Positions 15,794 through 25,050 of a stretch of 64,000 nt of DNA are shown piece by piece. Each line of letters opens with the position of its first letter. Positions within the stretch are counted from its first letter, which is position 1. Position numbers and translations under genes: made by a program. This stretch comes from an uncultured Lachnospiraceae bacterium (lineage in GTDB: Bacteria > Bacillota_A > Clostridia > Lachnospirales > Lachnospiraceae): positions 1 to 64,000 of the forward strand of contig CANOBT010000014.1 of assembly GCA_947564305.1 (NCBI GenBank), written 5' to 3'. The notes beneath the pieces are model-generated. The model saw only the letters and a program-made list of their open reading frames with translations. It had not been told where the DNA came from and did no database searches.

Positions 15794-18700
15794 ATGCCAG
15801 ATATCAAGAGTAAAATATTATATCCATGTGCAAATCCATTTTCTCAATTATATTTAATTCCCCGTGATAAATTGTATATTCGTTTTTGTCCGTTTCATTC
15901 TACGTTGGCTGAGATTGATAATTATGAAAATATCGGATATGAGGAATTATGTGACATATTCAGCAATAATGAAAATGCTGTCAATATCCGCCAGAAATTT
16001 TTAAGGGGAGATTTTAGAGGAGCTGGGTGTCCGGAAAGCTGCGAGTGTATGGCAGCTTTCCGTGTCGGCATGGCGAAAGTAAAAGCTGAAGATTTCCAGG
16101 ATGATAATGGTAGCTTTATTTTTAATAAAGCCAATCTTAGTTTAGGTCCGGACTGCAACATACGCTGCCGTTATTGTCTGGATACGGATAACTTTGAAGT
16201 TGATTTTGGTTCCTGTAACCCTCAGTTTGCAGATTTTATCGTACCTTTTGTACATAATGGCGGGCATCTGCTTCTGACAGGCGGCGAAACATTTCTGCCT
16301 AAATGGAGATTTGTGGATAAGCTGAAAGAGCTTGCGTCACTGGATGATAACAAAGGCGGGATTGAAGTATTTACAAACGGCACTTTACTTGACGAGGAAG
16401 CTTGCGATGCCATATTAGCGGCGCCTGTTGATTTTGTTGGAATCTCTATGGATACGGCGCGGGCGGATTTGTTTAATTATATCCGGCGTGGTTCTACATT
16501 TGAGCAAGTATATGAAAATGCAAAAAGGCTGTTGGATAAGCGTAATAAGCTAGGAAGGACATCACCCCATATCCGGATTTTATGCGCCGTACTCAGATCG
16601 ACAGCGGAGCATCTGGAAGAGACGGTTGACTTTTATTTAAATGCGGGATTTGACCTTTCGTTGAATATTCTTTTTAAAGCGAATTTTTCTCCGGATTTTT
16701 GTGAAAGGGAAAGTATCGACATGCTTACCCGGGAACAATTAGAGAATGTATCGAGACAGTTGGAAAATATTGAAAAAAAGTGGGGAACAAGAGTCTACTC
16801 AGCATCATTTAAAGGACAGTTGGAAAATGTGATCAAAAGAAAAAGCAACAGTTTATCAGCCCAGCAGACTTTGGGGGGCGGAGGATATGCCAGACGTAAG
16901 GAAGGAATCAATCCAATGATAAAAGAGGAAACCGGCAAGGTAAAAATATTTGTATCATACCACAAAGACGGGGAGCTTCTTAGAAGTGAAATATTGACCC
17001 CTGTACATGCAGGCGCGGCATTAAGCGCAGCAAAATTAGATATGCAGCGCGACGATGAAGGAGATAATATATCCGTTCGAAATGACAGATATTGCGAACT
17101 GACCGCGCAATACTGGGCATGGAAGAATGTAGATGCAGATTACTATGGTTTTATGCATTACCGTCGGCATTTTGCGTTTCGTGAAATACCGAATCCAATC
17201 GGACCTGGCGGCGTGACTATCCTGCCGAGAATTGATGAGGAATATAAACAGAATATCGGATTGGCTGACAATGAAATCTATGCCTGCATTCGGGGTTACG
17301 ATGTGATTCTGCCTACGCCGATTGACGCTTCCGCCTGGGGGACATTATCAAATGAGGTGCAGTTCAGCAGCCTGGATAATCTGCATGCAGTCGATTTTGA
17401 GCTTACCTGCCAGACTCTGTTGGAATTATATCCTGACTATGCAGAGGCAGTGTCAGAATTCCGGAATGGCAAGTCTGCATATTGGTACAATATGTTTATT
17501 ATGAGAAAAGAGATTTTCTTTGACTATTGTGAATGGCTGTTTTGTATTCTTAAAAATACAGAGCCAAAGGTAAATTTCACCTATTTTAGCGAACAGGAGA
17601 TGAGGACTCTGGCATTTATGGCGGAACGCCTGCTCAGCGTGTTTATGATTAAACTCATAAAAGATAAACCAGACTTAAAAATAAAACATTTGAAAGTAAC
17701 GCTTCTGAAAAATACGGAGAAGGAGCCAGATATTAAGCCTGCATTTGAGAAAAACAATGTGGCTGTTGCTGTATCCTGTAACGAGTATTATATGCCGATA
17801 TTGGGGGTGATGCTGAATTCACTGCTTGAAAATGGCTCTCCAGAAAATAATTATGACATACTTGTTTTGCGGAATCAGCCGGAATTTGATAGTGATGATG
17901 CAATTCGGAATATTAAGATGTTGAAAAAACTAGTAGGGCAGTATCCCAATGCATGCATTCGTTTTGTAGATATTTCTGGATTGCTTGGGAACAAAAAATT
18001 TTTTGTGCGTGGAAATTTTACGCCAGAAACATACTTTAGACTGTTTTTACCTCAGATACTTGGAAATTATGAAAAAGTGTTATATTTAGATGCAGATATT
18101 GTTATTTGCCATGATGTTGCAGAGCTTTACCGCATAGATTTGGGGGATGCGTTACTGGGTGCGGTTCGTGATCCAATTATTTCCGGTTCAAATAAGTCTC
18201 CCGCATATAATAAGCACGATGACATGGTCAAACTTGGAATCAAAAATATTTATGACTATTTTCAAGCAGGGGTCTTACTGATTAATCTGAAAAAGATATC
18301 GCAAGATAATCTTTGTGAAAGAATGATTGAGTATGCGTCAACCCATGACTGCGATTTGGTCGACCAGGATGTACTGAATCTATTTTGCCAGGGACAGGTA
18401 AAATTTATTGATAATAAATGGAATGTAGATGTAAATAACATTGCCATGAAAGTTGTTCCTTATGCTCCGGCGGCTATGTGGAAAGAGTACAGGGAAAATC
18501 GTGAAAACGCGTATATTTACCACTTTGCGGGGGCAGATAAACCATGGAACGATCCAGGGCTAGATAAAGCAGATGTTTTCTGGGATGCGGCCCGCAAGAC
18601 TTCATGGTATGAGATTATCCTGGAAGATTTGATTGGCTCTGCCGCATTTTTCCGCCGCGGCATTGTGACAAAAAGCGATCCTGTATTGGATCGGCTTTCC

Positions 18701-19174
18701 CTGTGGCCGGATGATGTTGCCGGTATGGTAATCCCGATCATGAAAGCATATTCGGAATTATCTGCCATTGGCTTATCTGGCGCATTGGTGGAAAGCATTA
18801 AGAAAGAGGATGATCATTATCAGTCTCTGACAAGCGGGAAACGAATTATTTTTTATGGAGCTGGTAATTGTTGTAAACAGATTTTGCTGTACTTTGACCA
18901 GATTGGTCTGGATTATCCGGCAGAAATATGGGATCGGTCGGCACGAAGCGGACAAAGGCTGTTTGGTATTCCTGTTCTCAGGCCGGATTTCGCATCCTTG
19001 AATGGGCGTGATGATGTATTTTGCGTTATTACAATTGAGAGCCCAACCATTTCTGATGCAGTAAAATGTTCATTTGCTGAGAATGGTTTTACGGATGTAA
19101 TTGAGAATAAAGAGATTATGAAGATTGTATCCCGCAGGCTGTGGCTGAAGTTAGAGGAGGAAAGGGAAAAATGA
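15794..19174 (+). CDS. four-part protein: radical SAM + DUF4422 + GT8 + Rossmann-like module
   Basis: The 1126-residue protein has four domains. Residues 1-350 form a radical SAM domain with C121-x3-C125-x2-C128, preceded by extra cysteines (C12, C32, C79, C83, C85) that may bind a second cluster. After a Gly-rich linker (361-364), residues 382-640 are DUF4422 (HAGAALS, GFMHYRRHF). Residues about 650-950 are a GT8 transferase with the DXD motif in LYLDADIVI. Residues 1017-1105 are the recurring Rossmann-like module. An internal ATG at 16916 has AAGGAAGGAA upstream, so the last three domains may also be made separately. A six-G run at 16873-16878 lies at the junction. The stop overlaps the next start by 4 bases. 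Confidence 0.85.
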   Translation: MPDIKSKILYPCANPFSQLYLIPRDKLYIRFCPFHSTLAEIDNYENIGYEELCDIFSNNENAVNIRQKFLRGDFRGAGCPESCECMAAFRVGMAKVKAEDFQDDNGSFIFNKANLSLGPDCNIRCRYCLDTDNFEVDFGSCNPQFADFIVPFVHNGGHLLLTGGETFLPKWRFVDKLKELASLDDNKGGIEVFTNGTLLDEEACDAILAAPVDFVGISMDTARADLFNYIRRGSTFEQVYENAKRLLDKRNKLGRTSPHIRILCAVLRSTAEHLEETVDFYLNAGFDLSLNILFKANFSPDFCERESIDMLTREQLENVSRQLENIEKKWGTRVYSASFKGQLENVIKRKSNSLSAQQTLGGGGYARRKEGINPMIKEETGKVKIFVSYHKDGELLRSEILTPVHAGAALSAAKLDMQRDDEGDNISVRNDRYCELTAQYWAWKNVDADYYGFMHYRRHFAFREIPNPIGPGGVTILPRIDEEYKQNIGLADNEIYACIRGYDVILPTPIDASAWGTLSNEVQFSSLDNLHAVDFELTCQTLLELYPDYAEAVSEFRNGKSAYWYNMFIMRKEIFFDYCEWLFCILKNTEPKVNFTYFSEQEMRTLAFMAERLLSVFMIKLIKDKPDLKIKHLKVTLLKNTEKEPDIKPAFEKNNVAVAVSCNEYYMPILGVMLNSLLENGSPENNYDILVLRNQPEFDSDDAIRNIKMLKKLVGQYPNACIRFVDISGLLGNKKFFVRGNFTPETYFRLFLPQILGNYEKVLYLDADIVICHDVAELYRIDLGDALLGAVRDPIISGSNKSPAYNKHDDMVKLGIKNIYDYFQAGVLLINLKKISQDNLCERMIEYASTHDCDLVDQDVLNLFCQGQVKFIDNKWNVDVNNIAMKVVPYAPAAMWKEYRENRENAYIYHFAGADKPWNDPGLDKADVFWDAARKTSWYEIILEDLIGSAAFFRRGIVTKSDPVLDRLSLWPDDVAGMVIPIMKAYSELSAIGLSGALVESIKKEDDHYQSLTSGKRIIFYGAGNCCKQILLYFDQIGLDYPAEIWDRSARSGQRLFGIPVLRPDFASLNGRDDVFCVITIESPTISDAVKCSFAENGFTDVIENKEIMKIVSRRLWLKLEEEREK
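16898..16918 (+). promoter_or_regulatory. internal ribosome-binding site and start inside the radical SAM fusion
   Basis: AAGGAAGGAA (16898-16907) precedes an in-frame ATG at 16916 (residue 375), exactly between the radical SAM and DUF4422 parts. In another frame a TGA overlaps this ATG as ATGA, the usual coupled-gene junction in this cluster. Loss of one G from the G run at 16873-16878 would move the radical SAM part into that frame. Confidence 0.5.
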
Positions 19175-20982
19175 AATCGCCGAAAGATATGAGAATCATT
19201 CAGATTGATATAACAAATGCGTGTATACATCAATGTTCAAATTGTACAAGATTTTGTGGGCATCATAAGAAACCTTTCTTCATGGATTTTGACACATTTA
19301 AAAAGGCAGTAGATTCTCTGGATGGATATATAGGAACGGTTGGGGTGATGGGAGGGGAACCTACATTACATCCTGAATTTGAGAAAATAGCTAATTATAT
19401 AGGTTCTAAATTTCCTCAATTAAAGGGAAAGGACAGGCAAATGCTGCATCCTCAGGCAGCATTTATGAAAGCAATACAGGATTTGGAGTTTTCCAATACT
19501 TGTTGGTATGACAGCGGTCTGGGAAAGCGTCAGACTGTTATTGGACCGGGGCTGTTGTCTGCAATGGGAAAACACTATCAGAAGCATTATGAGGTGATCC
19601 AGGATACTTTTAAATATCAGGCGTTAAATGACCATTATAATCCAATGTACCACCAACCGATATTAATCACACGGAAAGAACTCGGCATTGCGGATGAGGA
19701 ATGGAGTAATCTGAGAGATAACTGTTGGGTTCAGAATGAATGGAGCGCCACGATTACGCCTAAAGGAGCATTTTTCTGTGAAGTGGCAGGCGCTTTGGAT
19801 ATGTTGTTTGACGGTCCCGGAGGGTGGGAGATTGAGGCAGGATGGTGGATGCGGACGCCAGAAGAATTTGGAGAACAGCTTCAATGGTGTGAATTCTGTG
19901 GACTTGCATGTCATACATTTATGCGTGACGCAAGAGAAGAGGTGGATGATGTCAGTCCTGTACTATATCAGAAGCTGAAGAATCAGGAAAGTCCTCGTCT
20001 GAAAAAAGGACAGGTGAATTTGCTTAAAATAGAAAATGGGGTTATTTCGAAAGAGAGTAAGGCTGCAGGTAAAAGATTTGAAGGCTCAATGCCTTACACC
20101 GAAAGCTATGAAGCAAGATTTAATTCCATGAAATCTGCGTTATATCCACAAGGGTTTGATGTGATATATCATTTAGAGCAGAATGCTGCTGTAAATGATA
20201 TACAGAAAGCTCTTGACTCAATGAAAAAGCAGTTTGAAAAAATATTTATCATTTGTGAAAATACTGAGAGTTTTAATATTTGCCAGGGAATTTTAGAGAA
20301 AGAATCTTATGTGGTATTCAATATGGATACTAAAAAGTATGGAGAAATACTACAGGAAATATTGGAAATCAATGAACATAAAAATTACCTTGCGGTATTT
20401 CGGGGTGAGGTGTATCCCAAAACATCCTTTGTGGAAAATATGAAAAAATATATTTTCAATCCGGGAACATTAATCTATACAGAAACAGGGGAAAAGACGA
20501 TTGTTTTACAGCAATGGATGGATTATGGATTCAGAGCAGAGAATTGTAAATTGCTTATCATGAATGGCGGAGCCTCATCATTGAATGATTTTGACAAAGA
20601 GGATATAAATTCTTTGGAAGATTTAGTTATACATTGGAAACAGGAAAAGATTATTCATTTTGATGAACGATTGTTTTATTATCCACCGGAAACCAGAATC
20701 TATGCGAATAAAAGATATGCTATATATGGGAATGGAATTAAGTCTCAACAGGTATATGAAAATATTAAAAGAGAAAAAGGAGAATTTATCTGCATTGTTG
20801 ACAGCGATAAATTCAAGCAGGGGGATATGTTTAATGGACATATTGTACACAGTCCAGAGTATCTGAGGGAGCAAAAACCAAACATTGATTATGTTTTGAT
20901 TGGAAGTCTGTATTATTATGCTGAGATTAGGAATGAAATTCTTAAATTAGGATTTAAAACAAATCAAATTGCTTTTGTGTAG
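19171..20982 (+). CDS. radical SAM protein with C-terminal Rossmann-like module
   Basis: The 603-residue protein has the radical SAM motif C-x3-C-x2-C (ACIHQCSNC) near residue 20 and the GGEP motif. Further cysteines (NCWVQNEW, FFCEVAG, CEFCGLAC) look like a SPASM-type auxiliary cluster site. A middle region of unknown fold is followed by the recurring module from residue 515 (RYAIYGNGIK). The reaction is unknown; radical SAM enzymes in glycan clusters can perform dehydration, epimerisation or deoxygenation of sugars. The start at 19171 is behind GAGGAGG and overlaps the preceding stop (ATGA), so the two radical SAM genes are coupled. Confidence 0.8.
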   Translation: MKSPKDMRIIQIDITNACIHQCSNCTRFCGHHKKPFFMDFDTFKKAVDSLDGYIGTVGVMGGEPTLHPEFEKIANYIGSKFPQLKGKDRQMLHPQAAFMKAIQDLEFSNTCWYDSGLGKRQTVIGPGLLSAMGKHYQKHYEVIQDTFKYQALNDHYNPMYHQPILITRKELGIADEEWSNLRDNCWVQNEWSATITPKGAFFCEVAGALDMLFDGPGGWEIEAGWWMRTPEEFGEQLQWCEFCGLACHTFMRDAREEVDDVSPVLYQKLKNQESPRLKKGQVNLLKIENGVISKESKAAGKRFEGSMPYTESYEARFNSMKSALYPQGFDVIYHLEQNAAVNDIQKALDSMKKQFEKIFIICENTESFNICQGILEKESYVVFNMDTKKYGEILQEILEINEHKNYLAVFRGEVYPKTSFVENMKKYIFNPGTLIYTETGEKTIVLQQWMDYGFRAENCKLLIMNGGASSLNDFDKEDINSLEDLVIHWKQEKIIHFDERLFYYPPETRIYANKRYAIYGNGIKSQQVYENIKREKGEFICIVDSDKFKQGDMFNGHIVHSPEYLREQKPNIDYVLIGSLYYYAEIRNEILKLGFKTNQIAFV

Positions 20983-20990
20983 GAGAGAAT

Positions 20991-22391
20991 ATGAATGACA
21001 TAAAGGTTTCCGTAATAGTACCGGTATATAACTCCCGTCCCTTTCTTAAAAAGTGTCTGGATAGTATCTGTGGGCAGACATTAAAAGAGATTGAAATCTT
21101 GTGCGTTGACGATCAATCCAGTGATGGATCACATGAAATATTGGAGGAATATGCAAGGAAAGATAAAAGGATAAGGATCATAAATAACAGGCATGTGGGT
21201 TCAGGCGCCGCGAGCGCCCGGAACAGAGGGCTGAAAGAGGCAAAAGGAAAGTATTTGTCCTTCCTGGATTCCGACGACTATTTTGATTGGTCTATGCTCC
21301 AAAAAGCATATGATAAGGCAGTCGCTTTAGATACCGATATTGTCATGTATGACGCATTGCTGTTTGAGGACAATACGGGAAAAGAAATTCAGACAAAGGA
21401 TGTTCTGCAGATAGATATGTTTCCCGGGAAAGAGGTGTTTTCAGGCAGTGATTACCCAAAAGAGATTTTTATTTCAACGATTGGTGCGGCCTGGAATATG
21501 CTGTTTAGACACACTTTTATAAAAAAGCATCATCTTTCTTTCCAATCCCTATATCATGCGGACGATTTTTTCTTCGCATATGGAGCGCTTGCAGTTGCGG
21601 ACAGGATAACAATTATCAATGAAAAATTGATTTTCTACAGAAAAGGGAATATAAACAGCCAGTCATATAATAAAGGCAGGGCACCTTTGGCGGCAGTACA
21701 GGCATGTGAAAAGTTGAAGGAATGGTTGGAGAAAAAGAACCTGTATGCGCTGTATGAGCAGGGGTTTCATAATGTGGCGGTACGATACTGCAATTTTTAT
21801 ATAGAGACAATGGATTGTTGTCAAAATTTTGTGGTTCTTTATGACGCACTTAAGAAAAAATACTTTCATGAGTTTGGATTCGATAAAATAGAAGAAGGGG
21901 AGCTTATTTTTGAATCTTTATATGATTGGATACAAAGGATTGGAAAGTATGATAAAGAAGAGTTTCTTTTTAATCGCTTATACGGCAATAAACATGCTTT
22001 TGGCTATGGAACCAATAAGCTATTTCCAGTGAATCTGATAAAACCGCAGGAAAGGATTATTCTTTACGGAGCCGGAGACAGCGGAAAAGCTTACTATATC
22101 CAGAATGTAGTAAACGGATATTGTAATATTGTCGGATGGACAGATAAAAATGCCAGGCAGATGTATGAATCTGTAGAAGAAATCCATACTGTTTTAAAAC
22201 GTGATTTCGACAGGATATTGATCGCAATAGAGAACAGGACAACTGCGGAACAAGTTAAAGATTATTTGATGCGGTCGGGCGTGGAAGAAAAAAAAATCAT
22301 CTGGTATTCTTCGGAGACAGCGCAAAACGAGATGGCGGGACAGAAGACAGTTGGAGCGGAATATGAAGTATCAACAGAAGATATAACATAG
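20991..22391 (+). CDS. GT2 glycosyltransferase with C-terminal Rossmann-like module
   Basis: The 466-residue protein opens with the GT-A fold of family 2 (VSVIVPVYNSRPFL, CVDDQSSDGS and the DXD-like FLDSDDYF). From about residue 355 it carries the recurring module (RIILYGAGDSG). It should transfer a sugar from a nucleotide donor inside the cell; there is no membrane segment. It starts 8 bases after the radical SAM stop with AGGAGAG upstream. Confidence 0.88.
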   Translation: MNDIKVSVIVPVYNSRPFLKKCLDSICGQTLKEIEILCVDDQSSDGSHEILEEYARKDKRIRIINNRHVGSGAASARNRGLKEAKGKYLSFLDSDDYFDWSMLQKAYDKAVALDTDIVMYDALLFEDNTGKEIQTKDVLQIDMFPGKEVFSGSDYPKEIFISTIGAAWNMLFRHTFIKKHHLSFQSLYHADDFFFAYGALAVADRITIINEKLIFYRKGNINSQSYNKGRAPLAAVQACEKLKEWLEKKNLYALYEQGFHNVAVRYCNFYIETMDCCQNFVVLYDALKKKYFHEFGFDKIEEGELIFESLYDWIQRIGKYDKEEFLFNRLYGNKHAFGYGTNKLFPVNLIKPQERIILYGAGDSGKAYYIQNVVNGYCNIVGWTDKNARQMYESVEEIHTVLKRDFDRILIAIENRTTAEQVKDYLMRSGVEEKKIIWYSSETAQNEMAGQKTVGAEYEVSTEDIT

Positions 22392-22412
22392 AAATCCATG
22401 GAGAAATGATAT

Positions 22413-23813
22413 ATGAAGGATATTAAATTATCAGTCATTATGCCGGTGTTAAATGGGATGCCCTATTTTGATAAAGCATTTGACAGTATTTTAAACCAGA
22501 GTTTAAAAGAAATCGAGATTATAGTTGTGGATAGCGGCTCCACAGACGGGACGAAGGAGTATGTACTCGAAGCGGCTCAAAAAGACAGCCGGATTAGGCT
22601 GTTGGAAACAGAAAGAAGGAGCATGGGGCATCAATATAACCTAGGGATTGAAACTGCCAGAGGGCAATATATAGGTTTTTGTGAAAGCGATGACTATATA
22701 GAAAAAGAGGCATTTGAAAAGCTGTATGAGGTAGCCAGACAGGAGAAATGGCCGGCAGTAGTCAAGTCAGATTTCTATATGTTTTTTATAAAAGGAGAAA
22801 AAGAACTCTCTTTCTATTACTCTATACTGCCAGGAAAAAATGAAAAGCTCTATGGAGAAAGCATTAACCTGCAAAAAGCCCCGCTGTTATTCGGCAGAGA
22901 TGTCAATATGTGGAATGGAATTTATAAGAAAGCATTTCTGGAAGAAAAGCAGATTAAACTGAATGAGACTAATGGAGCGGCATTTCAGGATATAAGTTTT
23001 GTTTTACAGACAAATATCACTGCGGAACGGATGGTATATTTACAGGAGTCATTTTACCACTACCGGCGAGATAATGAAAAATCCTCTGTATATAAAACCG
23101 AAACATATCGGTTTATAATCTGGGAACTGTTGTATATGCTAGATTGGCTAGAGAAGAAGGAACAATATATATTGCCTTATGGGGCAAAAATACTTCAAAA
23201 ATTGTTTGCTTTTTTTGCCATGGTGTATGGAACATATCTATATCAGAATGGAGCGGTAGACCGGGATGAACACATAAAAAAGTTACAGAACAGACTGGAG
23301 AGGCTTTACTGGCAGCAAAATTTTACGATATACGCAGAAGTCGAAGATTTTGAACTGTTCCGGTTGTTTATGGAATCTCCCGTTTTCTTTAAGGAGTTGG
23401 CAAAATCAAATGCTCTGAAAGGAATAAATAGTTTAGTACAATTCAGGAAATACCTTAAGGGAAAGAAACATATTACGATTTTTGGAAGTGGAGAATACGG
23501 ACAGAATCTTTTAGCATTTCTTTTAATAAATGATTTTAAGAGGGAAATTTGTTTTTGTGATAATGATCAAAATAAAGAAAATACAGAAATATCAGGATAT
23601 AAAATATGGTCAGTTGACGAGGCATATAAAAGATTTCCCGATACCTGCTTTCTTCTTCCTTCAAAAAGACTTTATAAGGAAATGAAAGCCCAATTGTTAA
23701 GAATGGGAGTGAAGCCTGGACGAATCATATCAGCACCAGAGATGGGGCTGCATGCGGCTACGGAACTGAGGTATCAAGCAGAAAAAGGGGAGAATGAAAA
23801 AAGTTATGAATGA
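22413..23813 (+). CDS. GT2 glycosyltransferase with C-terminal Rossmann-like module
   Basis: The 466-residue protein is a paralogue of its upstream neighbour with the same length. It has LSVIMPVLNGMPYF, VVDSGSTDGT and FCESDDYIE, and a C-terminal module from residue 353 (HITIFGSGEYG). The DXD-like position reads ESDD. It is predicted to be a cytoplasmic glycosyltransferase. Its end overlaps the start of the following GT8 gene. Confidence 0.87.
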   Translation: MKDIKLSVIMPVLNGMPYFDKAFDSILNQSLKEIEIIVVDSGSTDGTKEYVLEAAQKDSRIRLLETERRSMGHQYNLGIETARGQYIGFCESDDYIEKEAFEKLYEVARQEKWPAVVKSDFYMFFIKGEKELSFYYSILPGKNEKLYGESINLQKAPLLFGRDVNMWNGIYKKAFLEEKQIKLNETNGAAFQDISFVLQTNITAERMVYLQESFYHYRRDNEKSSVYKTETYRFIIWELLYMLDWLEKKEQYILPYGAKILQKLFAFFAMVYGTYLYQNGAVDRDEHIKKLQNRLERLYWQQNFTIYAEVEDFELFRLFMESPVFFKELAKSNALKGINSLVQFRKYLKGKKHITIFGSGEYGQNLLAFLLINDFKREICFCDNDQNKENTEISGYKIWSVDEAYKRFPDTCFLLPSKRLYKEMKAQLLRMGVKPGRIISAPEMGLHAATELRYQAEKGENEKSYE

Positions 23814-25008
23814 AAGAATAAATGAGATACCGATTGTCTTTGCATCAAATGATTTATATGCTCCCTATCTGGGTGTGGCCTTATACTCTTTGATTCAACA
23901 TACTTCTCAGGAAATTCAGTATAATATACATATTTTGACTACAGAGTTCAACCGTCACCATCAAAAAAGAATATTATCCTTACAAAAAGAAAATGTTTCT
24001 ATTAGATTTATAGATGTGAAAAAAATAATGTGCGGATTCCATTTTGCGACGATAGAACATATTACTCCTGAATCATCTTATCGTTTATTAATTGACTTAT
24101 TATTTCCACAATATGAGAAAGTACTTTATTTAGACAGTGATATTGTAATTAACCGTGATGTTGCAGAACTTTATCTTGAAGAAATGGGAGATGCTATTAT
24201 TGGGGCAGCAAGAGCCAGGCTGTGCCGGGGATTGGTTGAATATATTAACCGTGAATTATCAGTACCGCTTCAGGGATATATTAATGCAGGTATATTGTTG
24301 ATAAATATAGCAGAATTCCATAAGGAGAATATCGGACAGCGTGGATTGCAGATGATTTCGGAAAAAAAGTATATGACAATGGATCAGGACGTTTTAAACA
24401 TTCTTTGTGATGGAAGAATAAGGTATATTGATGGGAGATGGAATGTCGAATGGGAACATTTGACTGGAGAGGGGAAAGAGATTTTGATTGATGACGTCCG
24501 CAAAGATACGCTGTCTTATTTGGATGACCCTTATATTGTTCATTTTACATCCCCATTTAAGCCCTGGCTGCATCCGGAGAATGAATATGCAGAGTGGTTT
24601 TGGAAATATGCAAGGGAAACAATTTTTTATGAAGAAATACTTTTTGCAAATGTACCGATTGCCAGACCGCCGGAGGATATTTTCGCCCGCTTTGTTTTTC
24701 CGTGGAAGATAGTAAAACCCGAAAGTGAGATTATTCTATATGGAGGCGGTGTTGTTGGTCAGACTTTTTTGAAACAGATTAGCGCTACACGTTACTGTGT
24801 AGTGAAAGCGATTTGTGATAAAAGTCCAGAGTCTGTGTATCATTCCAATATACCAGTGATATCTGTTTCTGAGATTGAAGAATATGCATATGACGTTATC
24901 CTTATCGCAATTGAAAAGGAAAGTACAGCAAGGGAAATCAGGGAGAATTTGTTGAATGCGGGCATCGGGCAGGAGAAGATATTATGGGCAGATTCGCATA
25001 GAAAATAA
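23794..25008 (+). CDS. GT8 glycosyltransferase with C-terminal Rossmann-like module
   Basis: The 404-residue protein has a family 8 retaining transferase domain. It shows PIVFASNDLYAPYLGV, LYLDSDIVINRDVAELY (DXD) and YINAGILLIN, then MDQDVLN and HFTSPFKPW. The recurring module follows from residue 312 (EIILYGGGVVG). Its GT8 part resembles that of the large radical SAM fusion. Starts at 23794 and 23806 are both possible; neither is ideally spaced from AAGGGGAG. It overlaps the previous gene by about 20 bases. Confidence 0.87.
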   Translation: MKKVMNERINEIPIVFASNDLYAPYLGVALYSLIQHTSQEIQYNIHILTTEFNRHHQKRILSLQKENVSIRFIDVKKIMCGFHFATIEHITPESSYRLLIDLLFPQYEKVLYLDSDIVINRDVAELYLEEMGDAIIGAARARLCRGLVEYINRELSVPLQGYINAGILLINIAEFHKENIGQRGLQMISEKKYMTMDQDVLNILCDGRIRYIDGRWNVEWEHLTGEGKEILIDDVRKDTLSYLDDPYIVHFTSPFKPWLHPENEYAEWFWKYARETIFYEEILFANVPIARPPEDIFARFVFPWKIVKPESEIILYGGGVVGQTFLKQISATRYCVVKAICDKSPESVYHSNIPVISVSEIEEYAYDVILIAIEKESTAREIRENLLNAGIGQEKILWADSHRK

Positions 25009-25050
25009 TAATTCTTTTATGGGATTAAATATATCAGGAGTGGACAAATT

